NCBI RefSeq assembly: GCF_030549525.1
Contig: NZ_CP130831.1
Coordinates: 3,869,501 to 3,933,500, forward strand
Reading direction: 5' to 3'
DNA: 64,000 nucleotides
Source of the DNA: Stenotrophomonas sp. 704A1
GTDB taxonomy: Bacteria > Pseudomonadota > Gammaproteobacteria > Xanthomonadales > Xanthomonadaceae
Shown here: piece by piece, positions 30,066 to 38,154 of the stretch
Numbering within the stretch: position 1 is the first letter of the stretch
Layout of the letters: every line of letters starts with the position of its first letter
Position numbers and translations under genes: made by a program
The notes under the pieces: model-generated
The model's database searches: none
Told to the model about the DNA's origin: nothing
What the model saw: only the letters and a program-made list of their open reading frames with translations

Positions 30066-31205
30066 TCAGTGCCCCTTGCCTGCGGCCGGCGCAGCGGCCG
30101 GCGTGGTCGCCGCTGCCAGCACCGGGCGATTCTGGCGGTCGACCGGCGTCACCCGCTGGCCCTCACGCAGCAGGTGACCGCCGGCAGCCACCACCCAGTC
30201 CCCTGCGGCCACGCCGGACAGGACCGGCACCGCCTGCGCACCGTAGGCACCGACCGTCACCGGCGTTGCCTTGACGGCGCCGTTGGACGGATCGACCACC
30301 CATACACTGGCCTTGCCATCACTGCCCCGCTGCACCGCCGCCAGCGGCAGCTGCAGCGTGCCACTGCGGCCGGCAGCGGCGAATACCCGCGCGCTCTGGC
30401 CCAGCTCCACTTCGCTCAGCGCTTCCGGCGCCAGGCTGACCCGCGTCGCGTAGGTGCGCGCCTGCGCATCGGCGGCCGGCGCGATCTCGCGCAGGGTACC
30501 CGGCAGCAGCTGGCCCGGGCGGTTCCACAGTTCGACCTGCACCGGCTGCCCGACCTGGTAATCACGGATGCTGCTTTCCGGCAGCGCGATCAGCACTTCG
30601 CGGCCACCGTCGGCGGCCAGGGTGAACACCGTCTGCCCGGCACTGACCACCTGCCCGGCTTCGGCCTGGCGGCTGGCGATGACACCGTCGGCCGGCGCGC
30701 GCAGCTGCGCATACTCGGCCTGGTTGCGCGCCACCGCCAGATTGGCCCGGGCGGCATTGGCCTGGCCCTGCGCGGCCTTGAACGCGGCGGTCTGCTGGTC
30801 CAGCGCCGAACGGCTGACCAGCTGGTCTTCGGCCAGCTTGGCATAGCGCTTCTGGTCATCGCGGGCGCGCACCAGGTCGGCTTCCGCCGCCGCCAGCTGC
30901 GCCTGCGAGGCGGCCGCCTGCGAGGCATAGTCGGCCGCATCCAGCTCGGCCAGCAGCTGGCCCTTCTTCACCCGTTGCCCGGCGTCGACATGGCGCTTGA
31001 CCAGGTTGCCACCGACCCGGAACGACAGCGGGCTTTCCTGGCGGGCGCGCACCTCGCCGGGATACGCCGCCGGGGCCTGCCCGTCCTGTGTGGTGGGATG
31101 CACCACCAGCACCGGAATGGCCGCCACCGGTTCGGCGGCCTGCCTGCCGCAGGCTGCCACCACCACCGCCAGCACGCCAACACCCAACCAACGCATGTTC
31201 TTCAT
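30066..31205 (-). CDS. smeO: Periplasmic membrane-fusion lipoprotein of SmeOP pump
   Basis: About 379 residues from the ATG at 31205 (MKNMRWLGVGVLAVVVAACGRQ), which gives a lipoprotein signal with lipobox VAAC. It links the RND pump to the TolC channel. Biotinyl-lipoyl half-motifs flank a coiled coil: LSFRVGGNLVKRHVDAGQRVKKGQLLAELD, then a long Ala/Gln/Glu helical hairpin (residues ~90-165), then APADGVIASRQAEAGQVVSAGQTVF. Beta-barrel and membrane-proximal domains follow. Precedes smeP by 3 nt; surely co-transcribed. Confidence 0.9.
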   Translation of the reverse strand: MKNMRWLGVGVLAVVVAACGRQAAEPVAAIPVLVVHPTTQDGQAPAAYPGEVRARQESPLSFRVGGNLVKRHVDAGQRVKKGQLLAELDAADYASQAAASQAQLAAAEADLVRARDDQKRYAKLAEDQLVSRSALDQQTAAFKAAQGQANAARANLAVARNQAEYAQLRAPADGVIASRQAEAGQVVSAGQTVFTLAADGGREVLIALPESSIRDYQVGQPVQVELWNRPGQLLPGTLREIAPAADAQARTYATRVSLAPEALSEVELGQSARVFAAAGRSGTLQLPLAAVQRGSDGKASVWVVDPSNGAVKATPVTVGAYGAQAVPVLSGVAAGDWVVAAGGHLLREGQRVTPVDRQNRPVLAAATTPAAAPAAGKGH

Positions 31206-31276
31206 GAGGTACAGGACCTGAAAAGGGGATCCGGGGGAACGCGTCGGCAACATACTGTTGCGACACGGACATTAGT

Positions 31277-31321
31277 GAACCAGTCGGTATAGTATAAATA
31301 TCGAACCGCTTGGTCTAGTAT
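31277..31321. promoter_or_regulatory. Tandem operator-like sites and -10 in the smeO/smeRo divergent region
   Basis: GAACCAGTCGGTATAG at 31277-31292 and GAACCGCTTGGTCTAG at 31303-31318 are 12-of-16 matches, 26 bp apart, each with a near-palindromic ACC-N4-GGT core as expected for a TetR dimer. The second overlaps a -10-like TAGTAT (31316-31321) seven nt before the smeRo ATG, so binding would repress smeRo; TATAGTATAAAT (31287-31298) lies between them. Confidence 0.55.
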
Positions 31322-31328
31322 TGGCGCG

Positions 31329-32009
31329 ATGATTTCTCCCCCTTCCCGAAAGCCGCCGGCCAGGCCGGCTGCGAAGGCTGCCGGACCCGGGCGCCCCAAG
31401 GACCTGGGCAAGCGCGCGGCGATCCTGGAGGCCGCCAAGACACTGTTCATCGAACAGGGCTACAGCGGTGTGAGCATGGACAGCATCGCCGCCCGCGCCA
31501 ATGTGTCGAAACTGACCGTATACAGCCATTTCGGCGACAAAGAGACCCTGTTCTCCGAAGCTGTGCAGTCCAAGTGCATGGAAATGCTGCCCGACGCGCT
31601 GTTCGTGGCGGACGTGGAAGGGCCGTTGCGCGACCAGCTGATCGGCATCGGCATGGCCTTCTTCGAGATGATCACCTCCGACGCGGCGCTCTCGATCCAG
31701 CGGGTGATGATGGCGCCGGAGACCGATGAACGGCTGCGCGAACTGTTCTGGCAGGCCGGGCCCAAGCGCACCTGCGAGGCCCTGGCCGACTTCATGCGTT
31801 CGCGCTGCGCGCGCGGCGAGCTGGACATCCCCGACTGCGCGGTCGCCGGCCAGCAGTTCCTGACGCTGGTGAAGGGCGAAGTGCACATGCATATGATGTG
31901 CGGCATGCCACTGTCCCCGGTCGAGACCGACGCGGCGCGGCATGTGGCCGCCAGTGTCGATTTCTTCCTGCGCGCGTATGCGCCGCGGGGAGGCGGAATG
32001 ACCGGATAA
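31329..32009 (+). CDS. smeRo: TetR-family repressor of the smeOP pump
   Basis: 226 residues. A basic Pro/Ala-rich N-terminal arm is followed by the TetR helix-turn-helix: RAAILEAAKTLFIEQGYSGVSMDSIAARANVSKLTVYSHFGDKETLFSEAV. The C-terminal ligand domain (AefR/TetR_C_7-like) ends AASVDFFLRAYAPRG. It is divergent from smeO, with candidate operators in the 123-bp spacer, and upstream of pcm-tolC in the same direction, as in the described S. maltophilia cluster. The start codon has no ribosome-binding site but is 7 nt from a -10-like hexamer, suggesting a leaderless mRNA. Confidence 0.9.
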   Translation: MISPPSRKPPARPAAKAAGPGRPKDLGKRAAILEAAKTLFIEQGYSGVSMDSIAARANVSKLTVYSHFGDKETLFSEAVQSKCMEMLPDALFVADVEGPLRDQLIGIGMAFFEMITSDAALSIQRVMMAPETDERLRELFWQAGPKRTCEALADFMRSRCARGELDIPDCAVAGQQFLTLVKGEVHMHMMCGMPLSPVETDAARHVAASVDFFLRAYAPRGGGMTG

Positions 32010-32036
32010 CCATAACTGAACGAACCGGAGGTCGCG

Positions 32037-32156
32037 ATGACTTCCGGCACTGCGACCCCGGCCACCCGGCAGCTGATGCTCTGGGCGCGCCGCCGGCCTC
32101 CGGCACCGGTAAAATGGCCGGCCCACTGCGCTGGATTTGAACCTCATGACGATTGA
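32037..32156 (+). CDS. Possible 39-residue upstream frame coupled to pcm
   Basis: ATG at 32037 with a strong ribosome-binding site (CGGAGGTCGCG), better than that of pcm itself. The frame runs 39 codons and stops at 32154-32156, ten bases inside pcm. Product (MTSGTATPATRQLMLWARRR...) is unrecognised. A TAAAAT hexamer at 32110-32115 inside it could be a separate pcm promoter, in which case the frame would be bypassed. Confidence 0.35.
   Translation: MTSGTATPATRQLMLWARRRPPAPVKWPAHCAGFEPHDD
32110..32115 (+). promoter_or_regulatory. Candidate -10 of pcm
   Basis: CCGGTAAAATGGCC has a near-consensus TAAAAT, 30 nt before the pcm ATG. No good -35 is seen at the expected distance. Confidence 0.35.
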
Positions 32157-32793
32157 TTACGCCCACGCCCGCGAACTGATGGTGGAACAGCAGATCCGTC
32201 CCTGGGACGTGCTGGACATCAAGGTGCTCGACGTCCTGGCCCGCCTGCCGCGCGAGGCCTTCGTCGCCGACGCGCACCGGGCGCTGGCCTACGCCGATGT
32301 TGAACTGCCGATCGGCAATGGCCAGAAGATGATGAAGCCGGTCATCGAGGGCCGTACCCTGCAGGCACTGGACCTGCAGCCGGGTGACGAAGTGCTGGAA
32401 ATCGGCACCGGCAGTGGTTTCCTGTCGGCCTGCATCGGCGCGCTGGCGCGCGACGTGCTGAGCCTGGAGATCGATCCGGAACTGGCTGCTGCTGCGCGCG
32501 CCCGCCTGGATGCATCGGGCCTGGGCACCAACGTGCGCGTGGAAGTGGCCGATGCGCTGGGCTGGCAGACCGAGCGCCGCTTCGATGTGATCTGTGTCAC
32601 TGGCGCCGTCAACGTGGTGCCGTCACAGTTTGCTTCGTGGTTGCGTCCGGGGGGTCGCCTGTTCGTCATCCAGGGCCGTTCGCCGGCGATGGAAGCACTG
32701 CTGGTGAAGGCCGACGGCAGCACCGAATCGCTGTTCGAGACCGATATCGATTACCTGCGTGGTGCCGCCCCGGCCCCCCAGTTCCACCTCTGA
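32146..32793 (+). CDS. pcm: Protein-L-isoaspartate O-methyltransferase-family protein
   Basis: 215 residues from the ATG at 32146. PCMT fold: an N-terminal region with DYAHARELMVEQQIRPWDVLD and LPREAFV, then SAM motif I DEVLEIGTGSGFLSACIGALA and RPGGRLFVIQG. The family repairs isoaspartyl residues, but this short sub-type next to tolC lacks some catalytic motifs of canonical Pcm, so the substrate is uncertain. The gene lies between smeRo and tolC, 16 bp before tolC, as in the S. maltophilia smeRo-pcm-tolCSm unit. Confidence 0.88.
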   Translation: MTIDYAHARELMVEQQIRPWDVLDIKVLDVLARLPREAFVADAHRALAYADVELPIGNGQKMMKPVIEGRTLQALDLQPGDEVLEIGTGSGFLSACIGALARDVLSLEIDPELAAAARARLDASGLGTNVRVEVADALGWQTERRFDVICVTGAVNVVPSQFASWLRPGGRLFVIQGRSPAMEALLVKADGSTESLFETDIDYLRGAAPAPQFHL

Positions 32794-32809
32794 GTCCAAG
32801 GAAGCCGCA

Positions 32810-34168
32810 ATGATCCGCCGATCCCTCGCTGTTGCGCTGGCCACTGCCCTGCTGCCGCTGTCTGCCCATGCCGCCGACCTGCTGCAGGTCTATGAAATGG
32901 CGCGCAATGGCGATCCGCAGCTGGCCGCCGCCGAATCGACCCGGCTGTACGACAAGGAAGGCGCCGTGCAGGCGCGCGCTGCCCTGCTGCCGCAGATCAA
33001 CGGCCAGGCCCAGCTGAGCCGCACCCGTACCGAAGCCGACCACGATGCCAATTCCGGCACGGTCACCAGCAAGCGCCGCAACTACACGATCGACGGCTCG
33101 CAGACGCTGTTCAACTGGACCCAGATCAACAACCTGCGTTCGCAGCGCGAACTGAGCAAGGCGGCTGACTTCACCCTGGATTCGGCCAACGACAACCTGA
33201 TCGTGCGCACCTCGGCGGCGTACTTCAACGTGCTGGTGGCGATCGAATCGCTGAACGCCGCACAGACCAACGAAGCCGCCGCGAAGAAGCAGTTCGACTT
33301 CGCCGACAAGCGCCTGGAAGTGGGCCTGGCGCCGATCACCGACGTGCATGAAGCGCGTGCCCAGTACGACCAGGCGCGCGCCAACACCATCGTTGCGCAG
33401 AACACCCTGGCCGACAACTACCAGGCCCTGACCGAACTGACCGGCCAGCCGGTGATGAACCTCAAGGGCCTGCCGGCCGACTTCCGTCCGGAAGTGCCGG
33501 CCAATCGCGGCAACATCGACGAACTGGTGCAGCAGGCCAGCAGCCAGAACCCGGCGCTGAAGGCGCAGGAGCTGAAGGTCAGTGCGGCTGAAGCCGGCGT
33601 ACAGGCCGCCCGCGGCGGTCACTACCCGACCCTGTCGCTGGGCGGCAGCTGGGGCAAGAGCGCAACCTGGGGCGACAGCGTCGGTGCCAGCTCGCTGTCT
33701 CCGGATGCGCGTACCAACAGCATCGGCCTGACCCTGAGCGTGCCGATCTTCTCCGGCGGCGCGACCCAGTCCGGCGTGCGCCAGGCACTGGCCCAGCGTG
33801 ATATCGCCCAGGACGGTTACGAGCAGCAGAAGCGCGCCCTGGACCGCAACACCCGCAACGCTTACCAGACCCTGGTGCAGGGCATCAGCGAAGTGGAAGC
33901 ACGCCGCCTGGCGGTGGTGTCGGCACAGAGCGCCTACGATGCGTCGCAGGTCGGCCTGGAAGTCGGCACGCGTACCGTGCTGGATGTGATCCAGAACCAG
34001 CGCATCCTGTTCTCGGCGCAGCTGGACTATGCGCAGGCGCGCTACACCTTCCTGCAGAACCGCCTGCTGTTGAGCCAGTCGCTGGGCGCACTGGACGTGG
34101 CCGAGCTGCAGGACATCAACCGCCTGCTGACCCTGGATGCAGGCAACCCGGCAACGACCACGCGCTGA
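32810..34168 (+). CDS. tolC: TolC-family outer-membrane channel
   Basis: 452 residues from the ATG at 32810, with AAGGA 7-8 nt upstream and a signal peptide MIRRSLAVALATALLPLSAHA cleaved before ADLLQVYEMA. Trimeric outer-membrane exit duct for RND pumps and type I secretion. Two repeated halves with long Gln/Ala/Glu helices; LPQINGQAQLSRT and LPQ-type, GLAPITDVHEARAQYD and VGTRTVLDVIQNQRILFSAQLDYAQARY are the family marks of each half. It is the outer-membrane partner named TolCSm for SmeOP. A terminator follows 25 bases after the stop. Confidence 0.95.
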   Translation: MIRRSLAVALATALLPLSAHAADLLQVYEMARNGDPQLAAAESTRLYDKEGAVQARAALLPQINGQAQLSRTRTEADHDANSGTVTSKRRNYTIDGSQTLFNWTQINNLRSQRELSKAADFTLDSANDNLIVRTSAAYFNVLVAIESLNAAQTNEAAAKKQFDFADKRLEVGLAPITDVHEARAQYDQARANTIVAQNTLADNYQALTELTGQPVMNLKGLPADFRPEVPANRGNIDELVQQASSQNPALKAQELKVSAAEAGVQAARGGHYPTLSLGGSWGKSATWGDSVGASSLSPDARTNSIGLTLSVPIFSGGATQSGVRQALAQRDIAQDGYEQQKRALDRNTRNAYQTLVQGISEVEARRLAVVSAQSAYDASQVGLEVGTRTVLDVIQNQRILFSAQLDYAQARYTFLQNRLLLSQSLGALDVAELQDINRLLTLDAGNPATTTR

Positions 34169-34192
34169 GTCGATGGCAACGGCCTGACCTGG

Positions 34193-34217
34193 AAAGCCAC
34201 CCTCACGGGTGGCTTTT
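34193..34217 (+). terminator. Terminator of tolC
   Basis: Stem AAAGCCACCC / GGGTGGCTTT with a TCAC loop, then TT. Read in reverse it also ends in TTT, so it may serve the convergent permease gene weakly. Confidence 0.85.
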
Positions 34218-34257
34218 CATTGTCCGGCCTTCGCAGCGGCCGGCGCCTTCGCGCCGG

Positions 34258-35511
34258 TCACGCCAGCAGCGGCAGAGGGATCCGTTGCAGCACCGGCAAC
34301 AGGCACAGCAGCGCGGCCAGCGGAGCAAGCAACCGCAGTGCGGCAGCCCGCCGCGACCGGACCGCGCCATCGGCCGCGGGCAGCTGACGCAGCGTCCCCA
34401 TGCACACCGCCGCCAGCACCAGCAGCGCGGCCGCGCCAGGCAGTTGCGGCAGATGGCCTTCGGGCAGCCACACCGCCAGCACGGCAGCAACCAGCACCAG
34501 TGACAGGGTGATCGTGCCCCGTGCCGGCCTGCCCGCCGGCGGCCAGACCGCGCCGCTCAACCGCGCCGCCAACAGCAGCAGGACCAGTTGCAGCGCCGCC
34601 AGCCCGGCGCCCCCGGCCAACGGCAGCAACGGCAACAGCCACTGCAGTTGCGGCAGCCCCTGCAGCGCGACGGACAGCGGCCGGGGACTGGCCAGCGCGG
34701 CGAATTCGACCAGACCCGACTGCAGCGCGGCCAGTCCCATCAGCAGCAGCATCGCCCCCAGCACGCCCCCGTTGGCCGCCTTGGACACCTGCGCACGTGG
34801 GCGCGACGCCAGCCCGGCGAACCCGGCCAACAGCCCGGTGCCCAGCAGGATGCCCAGCAGGGGCACGCTGGCCGCCAGCACACCGCCCAGCCCGAAGCGA
34901 TAGGGCGCCACCGCCGAAGGGAGCCACGGAATCCAGTGTGCGTAGTGCACGTGGCGCGCCGCCAGCAGCAACAGCAGCAGACCGATGCCGAGCTTCACCG
35001 TCAGCAGTGCGCAGGCCAGCAGCAACACAGGGCGTGGATGCCACAGCGCGGCGCAGGCACCCAGTGGCAGCAGCGTCAGTGCCGCCGCCAGCGGCAGCGG
35101 CAGCCCATCCCCCGGAACGAGGCCTGCGGCTTCAGTGGCAGCCTGCAGGTGCTGCGATGTGGATTGCGCCAGGCCGGCCACGGTGAGGGTCAGCTCCAGC
35201 ACCAGCAGGATCGTCAGCGCAGCGGCCACCCGCCGCCCCCAGGCTGCGTGCAACAGCGCATACAGCCCGCCCGCGGCGGGACTGCGTCGCATCGCCTCGC
35301 GCAGGCAGTACAGCATCGGCAGCGTGCCAAGCGCGGCCAACAGCAGACTCAGCACGATGGCCGGCCCCGCCTGCGCCGCGGTGTACTGGCCGACCAGGGC
35401 GATCACACTGCCGCCCATCACCAGCGTCAGCGCTGCCACCAGCAGGTGATCGGTACCCACGGTCCGGCACGCCGCACTGGCATGCGCGATGTCGCTGTTG
35501 TCGCCGCCCAT
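34258..35511 (-). CDS. APC-superfamily amino-acid permease-like protein
   Basis: 417 residues, about twelve hydrophobic helices. The APC signature region is visible early: GGSVIALVGQYTAAQAGPAIVLSLLLAALGTLPMLYCLREAMRRSPAAGGLYALLHAAWG, where the SPAAGGLY..LHAAWG part corresponds to the conserved P-x-x-GG-x-Y motif before TM3. The rest is unusually rich in Leu, Ala and Gln turns, and helices 8-12 are degenerate relative to characterised permeases. Substrate unknown. GGGAG precedes the ATG at 35511. It is separated by 222 bp from waaA upstream and shares the 3' region with tolC. Confidence 0.75.
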   Translation of the reverse strand: MGGDNSDIAHASAACRTVGTDHLLVAALTLVMGGSVIALVGQYTAAQAGPAIVLSLLLAALGTLPMLYCLREAMRRSPAAGGLYALLHAAWGRRVAAALTILLVLELTLTVAGLAQSTSQHLQAATEAAGLVPGDGLPLPLAAALTLLPLGACAALWHPRPVLLLACALLTVKLGIGLLLLLLAARHVHYAHWIPWLPSAVAPYRFGLGGVLAASVPLLGILLGTGLLAGFAGLASRPRAQVSKAANGGVLGAMLLLMGLAALQSGLVEFAALASPRPLSVALQGLPQLQWLLPLLPLAGGAGLAALQLVLLLLAARLSGAVWPPAGRPARGTITLSLVLVAAVLAVWLPEGHLPQLPGAAALLVLAAVCMGTLRQLPAADGAVRSRRAAALRLLAPLAALLCLLPVLQRIPLPLLA

Positions 35512-35733
35512 TCAAAGCTCCCTTGATGCCGTCCAGGCAGGGTCGCCATGCAGGCTGGCAGTCCGGCGGGAAATCCGGAACCGGAATCTGCGCGACAGAC
35601 GCCACGATGTGATGGCCTGCACGCAGCACGCCGACCGACCGTGGGATTCGCGACAGAATCAGCGACATCAAGCAGACTTGATACAGGCGATCACGACAGC
35701 GCCCGCCACGCTGCCGGTGCCGGTGCCGCGACC

Positions 35734-37032
35734 TCAGCCGCGCGGCGGCGGCAGATGCGGCGCCACCAGCGCCAGCGTGCGCTGCAGCGCACCGCGTCCA
35801 TTGCTGACCAGCGCACAGCCGGCCCGCGCCATGTCCTGGCGCGCCGGCGCATCGTCGAGCAGACGCTGCAGCAGATCGCCGACCGCCTGCACGTCTTCGC
35901 CGATCAGCAGCGCGCCGGCCTCGCGCATGCGCCGCGAGATCTCGGCGAAGTTGTGCAGGTGCGGGCCGGTCACCGCCGGGGTCCCCATCGCTGCGGGTTC
36001 CAGCAGGTTGTGGCCGCCGATCGACTGCAGGCTGCCGCCGACGAAGGCCACCTGTGCGCACCCGTAGAAGGGCATCAGCTCGCCCAGCGTATCGATGACG
36101 AACACATCACTGCCCGCCTCCGGCCACTGCTGGGCACGGCGCGTCGCCACGTTCCAGCCCTGCTCCCGGGCCAGTGCCTCGACCCGCGGAAAACGCTCGG
36201 GGTGACGCGGCGCCCACAGCAGCAGTAGATCCGGGTGGCGCTGGCACAGCCGCCGGTGCAGGTCGATCACCGCCTGCTCCTCGCCCTCATGGGTACTGGC
36301 CGCGATCCAGACCGGACGCGGCGTGGGCAGGTGGGCGTGGAACTGGGCGATGAAGGGCTGGACATCCGGGGTGGCGATGTCGAACTTCAGGTTGCCCAGC
36401 GCCTGCACCTGTTCCGGCGCGGCACCCAGCTGCACGAAGCGTGCAGCGTCATCCTGCGACTGCGCCGCCACGCAGGTGACCGTGCGCAGCGCGCGGCGGA
36501 TCAGCGCTGCCAGCACCCGGTAGCCGCGCAGCGAGCGTGCCGACAGGCGCGCATTGAGGATGTAGACCGGAATGCGGCGGTCGCGGCAGCCGAATAGCAT
36601 GTTCGGCCACAGCTCGGTTTCCAGGATCAGCGCCAGGCTGGGCTGGAAGTGGCCAAGGAAACGGTTGACGCTGCCGGGCACGTCGTAGGGCAGATAGACG
36701 TGGTCGAGGGCATCGCCCCACAGGGCGCGTACCCGTTCGGAGCCGGTCGGGGTGATGGTGGTGATGACCCAGCGGATGTCCGGGCGCTGCTCACGCAACG
36801 CATTGACCAGCGGCGCGGCGGCATTGACCTCGCCCACCGACACCGCATGCAGCCAGACCCGCGGCTGGCCGGTCGGCTGCGGGTAGGAGGCGTAACGCTC
36901 GTCCCAGCGCCGGAAGTACTCGCGGACCCGGAAACCCCGCCACACCAGGTGGTACACCGTGATCGGCAGCAGGATGTAGAGCACGGCCGAATACAGGCCG
37001 CGCAGGATCCATTCGACAGGGTCTTTGCGCAT
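35734..37032 (-). CDS. waaA: 3-deoxy-D-manno-octulosonic acid (Kdo) transferase
   Basis: 432 residues. Adds Kdo to lipid IVA at the inner membrane. N-terminal membrane anchor (residues ~8-28), then VWLHAVSVGEVNAAAPLV, whose Glu in SVGE is the catalytic base of GT30 enzymes; VYLPYDVPGSVNRFLGHFQPSLALILETELWPN; NLKFD; and a GT-B C-terminal half with FVGGSLQSIGGHNLLEPAAMGTPAVTGPH. The ATG at 37032 is chosen by homology of MRKDPVEWILRGLY; upstream frame is noise. It has no ribosome-binding site, but TATCCT stands exactly six nt before it. Divergent from lpxL, 60 bp apart: both modify lipid A core. Confidence 0.95.
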   Translation of the reverse strand: MRKDPVEWILRGLYSAVLYILLPITVYHLVWRGFRVREYFRRWDERYASYPQPTGQPRVWLHAVSVGEVNAAAPLVNALREQRPDIRWVITTITPTGSERVRALWGDALDHVYLPYDVPGSVNRFLGHFQPSLALILETELWPNMLFGCRDRRIPVYILNARLSARSLRGYRVLAALIRRALRTVTCVAAQSQDDAARFVQLGAAPEQVQALGNLKFDIATPDVQPFIAQFHAHLPTPRPVWIAASTHEGEEQAVIDLHRRLCQRHPDLLLLWAPRHPERFPRVEALAREQGWNVATRRAQQWPEAGSDVFVIDTLGELMPFYGCAQVAFVGGSLQSIGGHNLLEPAAMGTPAVTGPHLHNFAEISRRMREAGALLIGEDVQAVGDLLQRLLDDAPARQDMARAGCALVSNGRGALQRTLALVAPHLPPPRG

Positions 37033-37038
37033 GCGGCA

Positions 37039-37044
37039 AGGATA
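37039..37044 (-). promoter_or_regulatory. Candidate -10 of waaA giving a leaderless mRNA
   Basis: On the minus strand GTATCCT, then TGCCGC (6 nt), then ATG. Standard spacing puts the transcription start on the A of the start codon. Confidence 0.4.
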
Positions 37045-37080
37045 CGGGAGCCCCCCGGGAAAGACACGCGGCCGGGTTGG

Positions 37081-37086
37081 TAGAAT
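37081..37086 (+). promoter_or_regulatory. Extended -10 of lpxL giving a leaderless mRNA
   Basis: TTGGTAGAAT (TGn plus TAGAAT) followed by GGCGGC and the ATG at 37093. No Shine-Dalgarno sequence lies between, and the expected start point is the ATG itself. Confidence 0.6.
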
Positions 37087-37092
37087 GGCGGC

Positions 37093-38010
37093 ATGTCCGA
37101 TGCCTCTACCGCCGTCCGCCCGTCGCTGCGCGATCCCCGCAACTGGCCGATGTTCGCCGCCATGCTCGGTGCCTTCGCCATTGCCCGTCTGCCGTGGCTG
37201 CTGCAGCGGGCGCTGGGGCGCGGCGTTGGCTGGGTGAGCTGGCGCCTGCTCGGCAGCCGCCGCCGCGCCGCCGAAGTCAATCTCAGGCTCTGCTTCCCGG
37301 AAAAGGACGAGGCCTGGCGCCAGCGCCTGGTGCGCGACAGCTTCGACGCCCTGGGCGTGGGCGTGTTCGAGTGCATCCGCGCGTGGTGGGGCAGCATCGA
37401 CCGCCTCCGCCCGCAGGTGCGGATCGAGGGCCTGGAACACCTGCGGCGGATGCAGGCTGAAGGCCGCGGCGTGCTGCTGGTCTCCGGCCACTTCATGACC
37501 CTGGAAATGTGCGGCCGCCTGCTGTGCGACTACGTCGATCTGTCGGGCATGTACCGCAAGCACAAGAACCCGGTCTACGAGTGGGCGGTGAAGTTCGGCC
37601 GCCTGCGCTACGCCAAGGCGATGTACGCCAACGAGGACATCCGCGCCACCGTGCGTCACCTGAAGAAGGGCGGCTTCCTGTGGTACGCGCCGGACCAGGA
37701 CATGCGCGGCAAGGACACCGTGTTCGTGCCGTTCTTCGGCCATACCGCGTCCACCATCACCGCCACCCACCAGCTGGCACGGATGACCGGCTGTGCGGTG
37801 ATTCCGTACTTCCACCGCCGCGAGGGCGGCAAGTACTTCCTGAAGATCGGCGCACCGCTGGAGAACTTCCCCAGCGAAGACGTCGAGGCCGATACCACGC
37901 GGGTCAACCAGGCCATCGAGCAGATGGTGCGCGAGGCACCGGACCAGTACCTGTGGATCCATCGCCGCTTCAAGCGCCAGCCGGGCGGCCGGAGTGATTT
38001 CTACACGTAG
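37093..38010 (+). CDS. lpxL: Lipid A biosynthesis acyltransferase (LpxL/HtrB family)
   Basis: 305 residues. Transfers a secondary acyl chain from acyl-ACP to Kdo2-lipid IVA at the inner membrane. One N-terminal membrane segment (residues ~18-45), RRAAEVNLRLCFPE, and the catalytic HX4E motif in VSGHFMTLEMCGR; further WYAPDQDMRGKDTVFVPFFGHTAST and YFHRREGGKYFLKI are family blocks. It is divergent from waaA, with which it shares the pathway. The chain length preference (lauroyl versus other) cannot be told from sequence. Confidence 0.93.
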   Translation: MSDASTAVRPSLRDPRNWPMFAAMLGAFAIARLPWLLQRALGRGVGWVSWRLLGSRRRAAEVNLRLCFPEKDEAWRQRLVRDSFDALGVGVFECIRAWWGSIDRLRPQVRIEGLEHLRRMQAEGRGVLLVSGHFMTLEMCGRLLCDYVDLSGMYRKHKNPVYEWAVKFGRLRYAKAMYANEDIRATVRHLKKGGFLWYAPDQDMRGKDTVFVPFFGHTASTITATHQLARMTGCAVIPYFHRREGGKYFLKIGAPLENFPSEDVEADTTRVNQAIEQMVREAPDQYLWIHRRFKRQPGGRSDFYT

Positions 38011-38154
38011 CCGGCGGCGGCTGTCCGGTCCGGGACCCGGGCCTGCAACGGCCACCGACGCCCTGCCGTCGGCCAGGACGCCACTGCCGCCTGGCGAGCG
38101 CCTGCCCGGCAGCGGGTCGGCACAGGCCGGTCCACGCATCGCCGGTGCGCACGA

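Noticed and set aside
26871..31292. A ~1470-codon plus-strand frame across smeP and smeO
   Set aside because: Antisense shadow with His/Gln/Arg-rich low-complexity composition; the minus strand holds a well-conserved RND pump and fusion protein.
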